43,898 nt of DNA from assembly GCA_938041445.1 (NCBI GenBank), contig CALISO010000044.1, positions 1 through 43,898 on the forward strand, in the 5' to 3' direction. The notes beneath the pieces were generated by a model. The model did no database searches, was not told the DNA's origin, and was given only the letters and a program-made list of their open reading frames with translations. A program made the position numbers and the translations under genes. This document shows positions 35,832-43,898 of the stretch, in pieces. This DNA comes from an uncultured Saprospiraceae bacterium (lineage in GTDB: Bacteria > Bacteroidota > Bacteroidia > Chitinophagales > Saprospiraceae). The number at the start of each line of letters is the position of its first letter. Position 1 is the first letter of the stretch.

Positions 35832-38800
35832 ATGATGAATTATTTGTTTAAAAATTTTATGGGACAAACTAGTAGAGCTATGTCAATTTGTGCTCTATTT
35901 ATCTGCTTGGTCTCGTTTAGTGCAAATGCACAACAGACGATCAGCGGAAAAATTATGGACGAAATCGGTGAGCCATTAATTGGTGTAACTGTTACCGTTC
36001 AAGGTGCCACTATTGGTACAATTACTGATGTTGATGGTAGTTTTAGCTTAGATGCTGATCCTAATTCAGTATTAGAAGTGTCATATGTAGGTTATGAAAC
36101 AAAACTCATACCTGTGAATGGCCAATCCAATATTAATGTGACGATGGGTGTGGATGCAGAGGTGATCGACGAGGTAGTCGTGATAGGCTACGGTACAGTT
36201 AAGAAAAGTGATGTTACTGGTAGTGTATCTTCTGTAAGTTCAGAAGAACTGCAAGCATTTCCATTATTGAATGCTGGACAAGCATTACAAGGTCGAGCAG
36301 CTGGAGTTCAAGTGCAGACACAGAATGGTGGTGAGCCAGGTGCACCTGTCTCTATACGAGTCAGAGGAAGTTCTTCACTTAATGCTAGTAGTGATCCACT
36401 AGTTGTTGTTGATGGTTTTGTTGGTGCTTCATTTCCACAGCAAAACGATATCGAATCAATAGAGATATTAAAAGATGCATCTGCAACTGCAATCTATGGA
36501 TCTAGAGGATCAGGTGGAGTTATATTAGTTACAACTAAAAAAGGTAAGTCCGGAAAGCCAACATTAGAGATTAACTCTAGTTATTCTACTCAGGAAACGA
36601 CTAATAGGTTGGACTTGCTAAATGCTAATCAATTTGCTAGATATCAAAACGATATTCGTGCTAATGCAGGTGATGATCCATACGTTCAAGGAACAGCTAA
36701 TACAGACTGGCAAGATGAAATTTACAGAAGTGGTCATACACAAAACCATCAAATGGCAATTTCTGGCGGTAGTGAGAATGTAAACTACTACATATCAGGT
36801 ACTTACTTTGATCAACAAGGAATTGTTGTGAACTCTGAATTTGATAAAGTTCAGTTCTTAGCTAACGTAGATGCTAAAGTTGGCGAAAGATTGAATGTTG
36901 GATTGAATAGCGTTGCTAGTAGAAGTAATCAGCAAGGTGTTTCTACTCAATCAACAGGTAGTGATGCAATTGGATCTGTAAATGGTGGTGGTGATGATGT
37001 TGTTGCCTTGGCATTTAGATTTGCACCTGATGTCTCTAGATTTGACAGCAATGGAGATTTTGCACAAAATACTGTAGGAGATGCTATCGAAAATCCTTGG
37101 GCAGTTGCAACGCAAATATCTAATGACACAAGAACTGACAACGCAAGAACAAACTTGTATGCAGACTTTAAAATAGTTGAAGGTTTGAACTTCAAAACAA
37201 CGGTGGGATATAGAACTCAAAATGCAACAGAGTCTTATTTCAAACCTCAAACTTTCTTATTGTCACTAGGAGGCGCCTATTTAGAGAATACATCTAGAAC
37301 CAACTTGTTGAACGAAAACTACTTGACATATACAAGAGGTATAGGAAAAGGAACTATCACAGCAACAGCAGGACACTCATTCCAAAGAAATACAACTGAA
37401 GGATTTGAAGCAGGCGCTAGAGAATTGTTGACTGATGCTTTCGGAACATATAATTTGGAAGCAGGACAGATAGATCAGCGTACGCTTGATTCTCGTTTTT
37501 CTCAATCAGAAATCGAGTCAGTTTTTGGTAGAATTAATTTAGATTTATCAGATAAATATCTAATAACAGCTACTGTACGTAGAGATGGAGCATCTAACTT
37601 TGCAGAAAACAATAAACATGCTGTTTTCCCTTCAGTTGCAGTTGGATGGAAAATCTCTAGAGAACCATTCTTAGCAGGTAACAACACAATATCGAATCTT
37701 AAATTGAGAGCAAGTTGGGGATTGACGGGTAACCAAGCAATAGCTCCTTACCAATCTCTCTCTGTATTCAATGTTCAACCTCCAGGAGAGATTGATGGTC
37801 CATTCGGTGTGGAGTTAGCTCGTGAGGCTAATCCTGATCTAAAATGGGAAACTTCAGCTCAAACAAATGTTGGATTTGATCTAGGTTTATTTGAAGACAG
37901 AATCACATTTAGTGCTGATTATTACAACATAGACACAGATGATTTGTTAGCTATTGACAGAGCTTCTAGTTTTTATCTTGGTACTACGGACTTAGATGTT
38001 CTTAAGAATGTTGGATCTATTAATAACAATGGTATAGAATTGTCTTTAACATCTAATAATATCAATAGAAATGGTTTCAGATGGACTACCAACTTGAATT
38101 TCGCAAGAAATAGAAATGAAGTTGTAGAATTATCTGGAGGAACTGAGATCATAGGTAGTGGTGCACCAGGATATTTCTCTGGTGCTTCTACATACATCTT
38201 AAGAGAAGGTGAGGCACTTGGACAGTTTTGGGGATTAGAATATGAAGGAGTATACCAAGGTGGTGCTATTCCAGAAGGTACTGCGGTCGCTTCTTCTTCA
38301 CTAGATGGAGATGGTAACCCTATCCTAGGAGAACCATTATTCCAAGATTTAGCTGATGAGGAAGGTGCATTTGACGGTATTATAACAGACAGTGATAGAC
38401 AGATTATAGGTGATCCAAATCCTGATTTCACATTTGGTGTTGCAAATACACTTTCTTATGGAAATTTTGATTTAAACATATTTTTTCAAGGTGCTGTCGG
38501 TGGCGACATTTATAACTTAACTGCAATACAATTGTACAATGGAGATAGTAACAGCGTTACTGACATATTGAATGCTTGGACACCTAGTAATACAGATACG
38601 GATATACCTCGAGCAGCTATCAGAGGTAGAGAGAGATCATCACGTTTCGTAGAAGACGGAAGTTACGCAAGGCTTAAAAACGTTGCATTGGGATATAGCT
38701 TACCAGATGGATTGGTTCAAAGAGCTGGTATCGGTTCAGTAAGATTCTCTGTGAGTGCTCAGAATATATTAACTTTCACTGGTTACTCTGGATTAGATCC

Positions 38801-38924
38801 GGAAGTTAGCTACTTCGGTAGTGGTGGCGAAAGTGGTGGAGACGATAACGTTATTATTGGTCATGATTTTGGTAACTACCCGAATCTTAGATCAGTCACT
38901 GTGGGTGCGAACCTCAAATTTTAA
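35832..38924 (+). CDS. SusC/RagA-type TonB-linked outer-membrane transporter
   Basis: SusC imports oligosaccharides across the outer membrane, powered by TonB. The 1030-aa protein has a signal peptide (to about residue 34, SFSANAQQ), a carboxypeptidase-regulatory-like domain (about 36-108, GKIMDEIGEPLIGVTVTVQGAT), the SusC signature IDEVVVIGYGTVKKSDVTGSV at 112-132 (quoted by pattern), and a plug (ALQGRAAGVQVQTQNGGEPG, IRVRGSSSLNASSDPLVVVDG, IESIEILKDASATAIYGSRG) followed by a 22-strand-like barrel ending in VTVGANLKF. Length is normal. The start could be the first or second ATG (35832 or 35835). Substrate is inferred to be alginate oligomers from the neighbouring lyase. Confidence 0.95.
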   Translation: MMNYLFKNFMGQTSRAMSICALFICLVSFSANAQQTISGKIMDEIGEPLIGVTVTVQGATIGTITDVDGSFSLDADPNSVLEVSYVGYETKLIPVNGQSNINVTMGVDAEVIDEVVVIGYGTVKKSDVTGSVSSVSSEELQAFPLLNAGQALQGRAAGVQVQTQNGGEPGAPVSIRVRGSSSLNASSDPLVVVDGFVGASFPQQNDIESIEILKDASATAIYGSRGSGGVILVTTKKGKSGKPTLEINSSYSTQETTNRLDLLNANQFARYQNDIRANAGDDPYVQGTANTDWQDEIYRSGHTQNHQMAISGGSENVNYYISGTYFDQQGIVVNSEFDKVQFLANVDAKVGERLNVGLNSVASRSNQQGVSTQSTGSDAIGSVNGGGDDVVALAFRFAPDVSRFDSNGDFAQNTVGDAIENPWAVATQISNDTRTDNARTNLYADFKIVEGLNFKTTVGYRTQNATESYFKPQTFLLSLGGAYLENTSRTNLLNENYLTYTRGIGKGTITATAGHSFQRNTTEGFEAGARELLTDAFGTYNLEAGQIDQRTLDSRFSQSEIESVFGRINLDLSDKYLITATVRRDGASNFAENNKHAVFPSVAVGWKISREPFLAGNNTISNLKLRASWGLTGNQAIAPYQSLSVFNVQPPGEIDGPFGVELAREANPDLKWETSAQTNVGFDLGLFEDRITFSADYYNIDTDDLLAIDRASSFYLGTTDLDVLKNVGSINNNGIELSLTSNNINRNGFRWTTNLNFARNRNEVVELSGGTEIIGSGAPGYFSGASTYILREGEALGQFWGLEYEGVYQGGAIPEGTAVASSSLDGDGNPILGEPLFQDLADEEGAFDGIITDSDRQIIGDPNPDFTFGVANTLSYGNFDLNIFFQGAVGGDIYNLTAIQLYNGDSNSVTDILNAWTPSNTDTDIPRAAIRGRERSSRFVEDGSYARLKNVALGYSLPDGLVQRAGIGSVRFSVSAQNILTFTGYSGLDPEVSYFGSGGESGGDDNVIIGHDFGNYPNLRSVTVGANLKF

Positions 38925-38952
38925 ATTTTAAATCATTAAAAAGATTATTAAA

Positions 38953-40503
38953 ATGAAAACTTATAAATATTTATTCTTATTCATATTTGGATTTTCAATC
39001 ATTGCATGTTCAGATTTAGAAGAAGATGCAAGAAGCCAGTTAGAGCCAGATGAGAGGGTATTAGACTTGGAGACAGTAGAGACTACAATAGCGGGTGGAT
39101 ATAGTCACCTTGATGCTAGAGCATTTATGTCTAGAGCTTTGGGACTCACACTTATGTTGCGTTCAGATATGGTTGACATAGGAAATCCAGGTACTAATGC
39201 TGAAAGAATTGAGCATGATGCATTTGCTCTTTCTACAACTAATCCGTTAATACTAAACGTATCTAATCCAGAAAGAAGTTTTTGGCCTAGAATGTATCAA
39301 ATGGTAAGATCAGCGAATGAGACTCTAAAAGAACTCGAAGTTCTAGAAGATCAAGAAGCTGGTGTAAAGGAAGAGATAGCTGCTAGAGCTAGATTCTTAA
39401 GAGGATTTGCATACTACCACTTGGTCAGATTGTTTGGTGACGTTCCATACTTGGATGATACGACATTAGTATCAGAGGCATCAGCTGCTGAAAGAACACC
39501 AGTGGATGTTGTATATGAAAATATTATTGCAGATTTTGAAGCTGCTAAAGCAGGATTACCAAATACAAGAGATAACAGAGCTCTTCCTGGAAAATCTGCA
39601 GCCACAGCATATCTTGCAAGTGTATATCTTACTAGAGGTGAATACCAACTAGCTTACGATGAGGCTAAAGAGGTTATTGACAATGCAGACTTATACGACT
39701 TAGCATTGGATCCAGATTATCGTAATATTTTCCATGCAATTAACACTGATAATTCTAAAGAACCAATATTTGTCATTGACTTTGTTGCTACAAATATTGG
39801 TGATGAGTCAAGAGATTATTTAGCAGCATTTACTGGATTTTTTGGTCAAGCTACTTACTATCCTTCAGGTGGTTGGTCTGTAATGGTACCAGCTCAATCA
39901 GTTTATGATACTTGGGATGATGCAGATTATAGAAAATCAGTTTGTTTCGATGCTGAAGCAATATTTAATGATATGGGTAATCCTATGCCAATTGACTTTA
40001 ATAACTTTTCTAGCTTAGACGGTAGAAATGCAAATCGCCCTCACATCTCTAAGTACACTGCAATGGCTGGAGATGCAATGCAAGCAAACACAAGTGGTAG
40101 AGACTCTGAGTCTAACTATCAGTTGATGCGTTATGCTGAAGTTCTATTAATAGCTGCTGAGGCTGCTGTTGAGACAGGAAGAACAGCTGAAGCGGATCAA
40201 TATATCAATATGATCAGAGCAAGAGCTAGAGGTGGAGATGGAACTTCAACAAGCGCTGTGCCAGCTGATATCTCTGGAGCGACAGTTAGTGATGTGTTGG
40301 AAGAAAGAAGACTTGAGCTTGCTTTCGAACAGAAGAGATGGTATGATATCGTAAGAAGAGATATGGGAGATGAAGTATTTGGACCAAATGGTTTTGAAGG
40401 TGCAGGTACTGCAAACTTTGATAAGTCAAGAGATTACTTATTGCCTATTCCACCATTAGAGATTTCAAATAATCCTAATTTATCTCAGAATCCTGGGTAC
40501 TAA
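38953..40503 (+). CDS. SusD/RagB-type surface glycan-binding lipoprotein
   Basis: SusD caps the SusC barrel and hands substrate to it. The 516-aa protein has a lipid cysteine at residue 19 (FGFSIIACS) followed by DLEED, an acidic surface signal. The SusD domains are clear: ARARFLRGFAYYHLVRLFGDVPY (the family RaxRAYYYxxLxxxFGdVPY pattern), QLMRYAEVLLIAAEAAVETGR, and the C-terminal VLEERRLELAFEQKRWYDIVR and YLLPIPPLEISNNPNLSQNPGY. It starts 28 bp after susC and is co-transcribed with it. A terminator follows. Confidence 0.95.
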   Translation: MKTYKYLFLFIFGFSIIACSDLEEDARSQLEPDERVLDLETVETTIAGGYSHLDARAFMSRALGLTLMLRSDMVDIGNPGTNAERIEHDAFALSTTNPLILNVSNPERSFWPRMYQMVRSANETLKELEVLEDQEAGVKEEIAARARFLRGFAYYHLVRLFGDVPYLDDTTLVSEASAAERTPVDVVYENIIADFEAAKAGLPNTRDNRALPGKSAATAYLASVYLTRGEYQLAYDEAKEVIDNADLYDLALDPDYRNIFHAINTDNSKEPIFVIDFVATNIGDESRDYLAAFTGFFGQATYYPSGGWSVMVPAQSVYDTWDDADYRKSVCFDAEAIFNDMGNPMPIDFNNFSSLDGRNANRPHISKYTAMAGDAMQANTSGRDSESNYQLMRYAEVLLIAAEAAVETGRTAEADQYINMIRARARGGDGTSTSAVPADISGATVSDVLEERRLELAFEQKRWYDIVRRDMGDEVFGPNGFEGAGTANFDKSRDYLLPIPPLEISNNPNLSQNPGY

Positions 40504-40528
40504 TTAGAAGATTAATACACTACATATT

Positions 40529-40567
40529 AAAGAGTCTTCCACCTTCGGGTGGAGGTCTCTTTATTTT
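40529..40567 (+). terminator. Rho-independent terminator of susCD
   Basis: AAAGAGTCTTCCACC pairs with GGTGGAGGTCTCTTT around a stable TTCG tetraloop (one mismatch and one G-T pair), with TTATTTT after it. It lies 26 bp after the susD stop and separates susCD from the lyase gene. Confidence 0.88.
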
Positions 40568-40898
40568 GATATTTAGTAGGTGTGAGTTAAGTGATTATAA
40601 ATTAGACACTTCACACTTTGTAGCTAGCATACTAGAGTTTTTAGTTTTGCTATAATTTTCGCAATACCAAGGTTAGCAGTCAATTGGTCTCACAAATGCA
40701 AATGGTATAAATTCTTTAAGATGCTAGTTCAAATCCTTGAAATGTCGTCTATTAGAAGATATGTCGCTGCTAAATACAGTAATTTTATTGCTATAGTTTA
40801 AAATCACAAGTCAGGTCAAAAGATGAAACATCTATTGATCTTTACTGGCAAAGAACGTTTGAATGAGATTTGGATTCAAGCAAAAAAAATAATTAACC
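40568..40898. promoter_or_regulatory. Region upstream of the lyase gene with TTGGT half-sites
   Basis: No full copy of the proposed operator is present. ACCAA at 40666-40670 and TTGGT at 40684-40688 face outwards with 13 bases between them, so both half-site sequences are present but in the wrong arrangement. A short open frame of 37 codons lies at 40823-40936 and overlaps the annotated start of the lyase in another frame. Nothing else is visible. Confidence 0.35.
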
Positions 40899-43718
40899 AT
40901 GAGATTGACACCCATCCAACAGCTATTGAGCTTTAAAAAAAATAAAAAGACTAACACACACTCTAATCTAATGGGTATTATTTTACTCTTAGTTATGAAT
41001 ATGTTCGTCAGTCCAGTTTCATCTCAGGATTTAGATCCAAATGTACCTCCTGGTAGCAATTTTGATCTTTCGTACTGGAAAATTACCAGACCTAATCAAC
41101 AAGAGAGAGATGAAGATCAACTCGTGAACGGCTTTACAGTCGAAGGAGAATTCTACACCGACCCTAACACTGGCGCAATGGTGTTTTGGTGCCCCAATGA
41201 TGGGTTAACTGGTGGTAGCACATATCCTAGAAATGAGTTAAGAGAAATGATTCGGAGAGGAGATACAAGCATTAGTACCCAAGGAATCAATAAAAACAAC
41301 TGGGTGTTTTCATCATCGACATTAGCTAATCAAGAGGCATCAGGTGGAGTAGACGGAGTTATGACGGCAACTGTGGCTGTTGACCACGTATCACTAACCT
41401 CTGATGAATTTCGGAAGGTAGGTAGGACGATTATCGGACAAATCCACGCGTCAAATGATGAGCCATGCAGATTATACTATCGAAAATTACCTGGGAATAC
41501 TAAGGGGTCTATTTATTTTGCCCACGAGCCGACTACTAGCGCTGAACAGTGGTATGATATGATTGGAAGTCGAAGCGATAATTTGCCAGACCCTGAAGAT
41601 GGAATCGCTCTTGGCGAAAAGTTTAGCTATGAGATTAAGGTAATTGGAAATATACTTACTGTCTCCATTATGAGAGAAGGCAAGCCCGATGTAGTCCGTG
41701 AAGTTGATATGACAGACAGCGGGTTCGCTAACGATTGGATGTACTTCAAGGCTGGAAACTACAATCAGAATAATGCTGGAGATCCTGATGAGTATGCACA
41801 GGTATCTTTCTTCGCATTGGATGTTGTACACTTTGCACCAACTCCACCCACTGAATATTTAGCTGCTTCAGATATTCCAAGATTTCAACCATTTCTTGCA
41901 GGGTGTAAGTTACAGGCTCCTACAAGTTCTACATTAGCAGATAATGATCGCCTTAATGATAGCTACACTCACCCTCAATACTTCTATGTAGTGGATGGTG
42001 ATAAGATGCTTTTTAATCAATCCGGTGATAGTAAGAGAACAGAACTGCGACATGAAACGAATTGGGATCTCACTCAAGGTAATCGATCTTTACATGGAAG
42101 AATAGATATCGCTGACCAAACGTGTGATCAAGTCACTGTTATGCAAATCCATGACGATGCAGGTGCAGGTTCCGGTCCTAATAAACCATTATTAAGGATC
42201 TATAAGCACAACGCTAAGGATCCAGTTAATCACCTTTGGGCAGCAATCAAAACTGATGAAGAAGGAATTGCAACAACCCATATTGATCTTGGTGAAGATC
42301 CTGGAGGATACTTTAATTGCGACATTCGATTGGTTGATGGAAGAATGATTATAGATTTTGAAGGAGAAGAAAAAGTGAATGTCGATGCCTCATTTTGGAC
42401 GTGGCCAAGTTACTGGAAAGCTGGAGCATATCTTCAAGATAATGGTGAAGCTACTGTACATTTTGACGACTTATTTGAACAAGACGGTACACCGCAAAAC
42501 TTTTTTCCGTCTGTTAGTTTAACGAGTCCAACAAGTAATACAAATTTCTTACCTGGAACCGATATTACAATTACAGCTGAGGCAGTAGACTCTGATGGAG
42601 AAATAGCGAGAGTAGAATTTTTTGAAGGTGGAAATATTAAACTTGGGGAAGCTACAGAAGCTCCGTACTCGTTCACTTGGAGTGGTGCTGCAGAAGGTGA
42701 ATATACACTGACAGCTCGTGCTACTGACAATGAAGGTGGTGCAAGGACATCTCTCAGTACTAGGATTACTGTATTTCCACAAGTGGATGTGACTGGAGTC
42801 GATATGGTCGATATTAATGGGCCACTATCTATAGGACATAGCGTACAGTTGGAAGCACAGATTACACCTTTTGATGCGACTAATCAGAATCTTATATTTA
42901 CTTCAACTGATCCAAGTATAGCAACTGTCGATGACGAAGGTCTATTAACTGCGGTTGCTGAAGGTGTTGTGATGGTAAACGTCGCTACAGTCGAAGGAGA
43001 ATTTGTAGATTCTCAAGAGATGAAAGTCTTGCCACCATCAACTGAATTTAACTGGGCATTGGATATGCCAGTAGAAGGAACTGGATCAGCTGACGGCGGT
43101 AATGTTGTTGATAATTTAGTGGATGACAATACGGACACAAGGTGGTCAGTAGAAGATTTTCCGAAATCGGCAACTGTTGATTTACTTGGTTTCTTTAAAG
43201 TAGTCCAGACTGAGGTGACATGCTATCAAGATAGAGCTTATCAATACATCATTGAAGGAGCAATAGAAGAGGAAGGTCCATACACAATGTTTGTGGACAG
43301 ATCTGACAATGTTTTGCCAGGGACGCTAGACACACCAATTATCAATGATATAGATAGCCTCGAGGCTAGATTCATAAGAATAACTGTACTAGGTGCAGAT
43401 GTATACACTGGTCCTTGGGTGAGTCTCACTGAATTGAGAGTATTTGGTGAAGGTGAACGAACTATCTCATCTACTGAGAGTGAATTAGATGAAGAGGATG
43501 TATTACTTACTCCAAATCCTGCATCAACTGCAGTGACATTAGAAGTGAGTGAAGATTATGAATCTCTATCTATTTATGATCAATCTGGTAGAAAAGTGGC
43601 TCAAAGTGCAATCAACAGGGTTCAGACAATTGATATTAGTGCATTTCAGTCAGGTATTTATATTGTACGGCTAGAAGGAAGCGACAAATATCACATAAGT
43701 AGATTTATGAAACTTTAA
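40899..43718 (+). CDS. Secreted bimodular alginate lyase (two PL7 domains)
   Basis: This 939-aa enzyme splits alginate by beta-elimination. A signal peptide ends near SSQ43 (the start could also be ATG 40971, but then the basic n-region is lost). PL7 domain 1 (about 53-312) has RNELR (111-115), QIH (181-183) and YFKAGNYNQ (282-290). PL7 domain 2 (about 330-528) has RTELR (380-384), QIH (416-418) and YWKAGAYLQ (505-513). Both have the Arg, Gln, His and Tyr used for catalysis. QIH rather than QVH is associated with guluronate-containing substrate. Then come an Ig-like domain (538-626), a Big_2-like domain (630-711), an F5/8-type-C-like domain (716-850) and a T9SS tail from about 868 (LTPNPAS). 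Two active lyase domains in one chain are notable. Confidence 0.93.
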   Translation: MRLTPIQQLLSFKKNKKTNTHSNLMGIILLLVMNMFVSPVSSQDLDPNVPPGSNFDLSYWKITRPNQQERDEDQLVNGFTVEGEFYTDPNTGAMVFWCPNDGLTGGSTYPRNELREMIRRGDTSISTQGINKNNWVFSSSTLANQEASGGVDGVMTATVAVDHVSLTSDEFRKVGRTIIGQIHASNDEPCRLYYRKLPGNTKGSIYFAHEPTTSAEQWYDMIGSRSDNLPDPEDGIALGEKFSYEIKVIGNILTVSIMREGKPDVVREVDMTDSGFANDWMYFKAGNYNQNNAGDPDEYAQVSFFALDVVHFAPTPPTEYLAASDIPRFQPFLAGCKLQAPTSSTLADNDRLNDSYTHPQYFYVVDGDKMLFNQSGDSKRTELRHETNWDLTQGNRSLHGRIDIADQTCDQVTVMQIHDDAGAGSGPNKPLLRIYKHNAKDPVNHLWAAIKTDEEGIATTHIDLGEDPGGYFNCDIRLVDGRMIIDFEGEEKVNVDASFWTWPSYWKAGAYLQDNGEATVHFDDLFEQDGTPQNFFPSVSLTSPTSNTNFLPGTDITITAEAVDSDGEIARVEFFEGGNIKLGEATEAPYSFTWSGAAEGEYTLTARATDNEGGARTSLSTRITVFPQVDVTGVDMVDINGPLSIGHSVQLEAQITPFDATNQNLIFTSTDPSIATVDDEGLLTAVAEGVVMVNVATVEGEFVDSQEMKVLPPSTEFNWALDMPVEGTGSADGGNVVDNLVDDNTDTRWSVEDFPKSATVDLLGFFKVVQTEVTCYQDRAYQYIIEGAIEEEGPYTMFVDRSDNVLPGTLDTPIINDIDSLEARFIRITVLGADVYTGPWVSLTELRVFGEGERTISSTESELDEEDVLLTPNPASTAVTLEVSEDYESLSIYDQSGRKVAQSAINRVQTIDISAFQSGIYIVRLEGSDKYHISRFMKL

Positions 43719-43730
43719 GGCAGTTTTGCT

Positions 43731-43742
43731 TTGGTTAACCAA
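43731..43742. promoter_or_regulatory. Proposed GntR operator, perfect copy (TTGGTTAACCAA)
   Basis: A perfect 12-bp palindrome matching the consensus of the copies at 33349 and 35625. It starts 13 bp after the lyase stop codon, so it more likely controls the next gene to the right, beyond the window, than the lyase. Confidence 0.6.
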
Positions 43743-43803
43743 CTTATTTGTAAATTGAAAACAAACAAGAAATTGCTTACAAAATTCCATCTGATTAGGT
43801 TAT

Positions 43804-43824
43804 ATCACAGTTGAAAATTGTGAT
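43804..43824. repeat. 21-bp inverted repeat near the right edge
   Basis: ATCACAGTT and AATTGTGAT are nearly exact reverse complements (one mismatch) with GAA between them. It lies 62 bp after the GntR-like palindrome. It could be a second operator or a hairpin; its function is unknown. Confidence 0.4.
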
Positions 43825-43868
43825 CCAGGTGTGAATCATTAAATTGTTTTAAATAGTTTTTTCATCGT

Positions 43869-43896
43869 GAAAAAGGTGTTCTTTGACGCCTTTTTC
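43869..43896 (+). terminator. Hairpin at the right edge, possible terminator of the lyase gene
   Basis: GAAAAAGGTG pairs with CGCCTTTTTC around an 8-base loop, and the 3' arm is itself a T-run. It would end transcription after the lyase, about 150 bp past its stop codon. The sequence stops two bases later, so the T-tract beyond cannot be seen. Confidence 0.5.
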
Positions 43897-43898
43897 AT

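Noticed and set aside
37725-37736. GGGTAACCAA-like match to the proposed GntR operator inside susC
   Set aside because: It lacks the left TTGG arm and encodes the conserved GLTGNQA segment, so it is explained by coding.
37973-38431. Minus-strand open frame of 152 codons inside susC
   Set aside because: susC has a complete, family-length frame on the other strand; this is a shadow frame with Ser/Pro-rich composition.
43805-43823. TCACA...TGTGA repeat taken as a CRP-like site
   Set aside because: The arms are in the reverse order from CRP sites (TGTGA-N6-TCACA) and the spacing does not fit.
1-43898. CRISPR arrays, tRNA or rRNA genes
   Set aside because: No regularly spaced repeats and no cloverleaf-like or rRNA-like sequence were noticed in a reading of both strands, though this was by eye only.

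Overview
The window looks like chromosome from a marine-type, free-living member of the Bacteroidota. The evidence is two type IX secretion (T9SS) sorting tails, a SusC/SusD pair, CarboxypepD_reg/TonB receptors, lipoproteins with acidic residues after the lipid cysteine, an S46 dipeptidyl-peptidase, the aminofutalosine (MqnE) menaquinone route, AT-rich intergenic DNA, weak Shine-Dalgarno sequences and a TAnnTTTG-type -7 promoter box. The genus cannot be decided from this sequence; the gene mix would suit Saprospiria, Cytophagia or a related class.

Layout. Bases 1-1750 hold probable transposase debris around a lipoprotein esterase. Bases 1750-11000 are housekeeping and envelope genes: truA, a secreted beta-propeller-like protein, and a tight minus-strand operon of acyl-CoA dehydrogenase, HMG-CoA lyase, a 97-aa protein and recO. 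The dehydrogenase and lyase fit leucine breakdown. A DUF3179 lipoprotein and an outer-membrane barrel gene follow. Bases 11200-20500 carry a PDZ/T9SS protein, mqnE, a GT2 glycosyltransferase, an S37-type peptidase, a membrane-anchored coiled-coil protein, a DEDDy exonuclease that overlaps tail to tail with a DUF547/beta-barrel fusion, and a tRNA-dihydrouridine synthase. Bases 20500-33000 carry two TonB-receptor-type barrels, an aldo/keto reductase with an unknown 228-aa partner, a 40-bp perfect palindrome, an S46 peptidase, bioY with a FemAB/GNAT-like gene, and three small minus-strand genes.

The right end (about 33300-43900) is an alginate utilisation locus. It has a FadR-type GntR regulator, a surface PKD lipoprotein, SusC, SusD, and a 939-aa secreted lyase with two complete PL7 alginate lyase domains, two Ig-like domains, an F5/8-type-C-like domain and a T9SS tail. 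The likely workflow is cutting of alginate outside the cell by the PL7 enzyme, capture by the PKD lipoprotein and SusD, import through SusC, and repression or induction by the GntR protein sensing a breakdown product.

The most useful new observation is a 12-bp palindrome with consensus TTGGKTRACCAA. It occurs just upstream of the GntR gene (33349-33360), upstream of susC (35625-35636) and just after the lyase gene (43731-43742, here the perfect TTGGTTAACCAA). Strong hairpin terminators close the PKD-lipoprotein unit and the susCD unit. I propose this palindrome as the GntR operator. The locus probably continues beyond the right edge. No tRNA, rRNA, CRISPR array or intact insertion sequence was seen.
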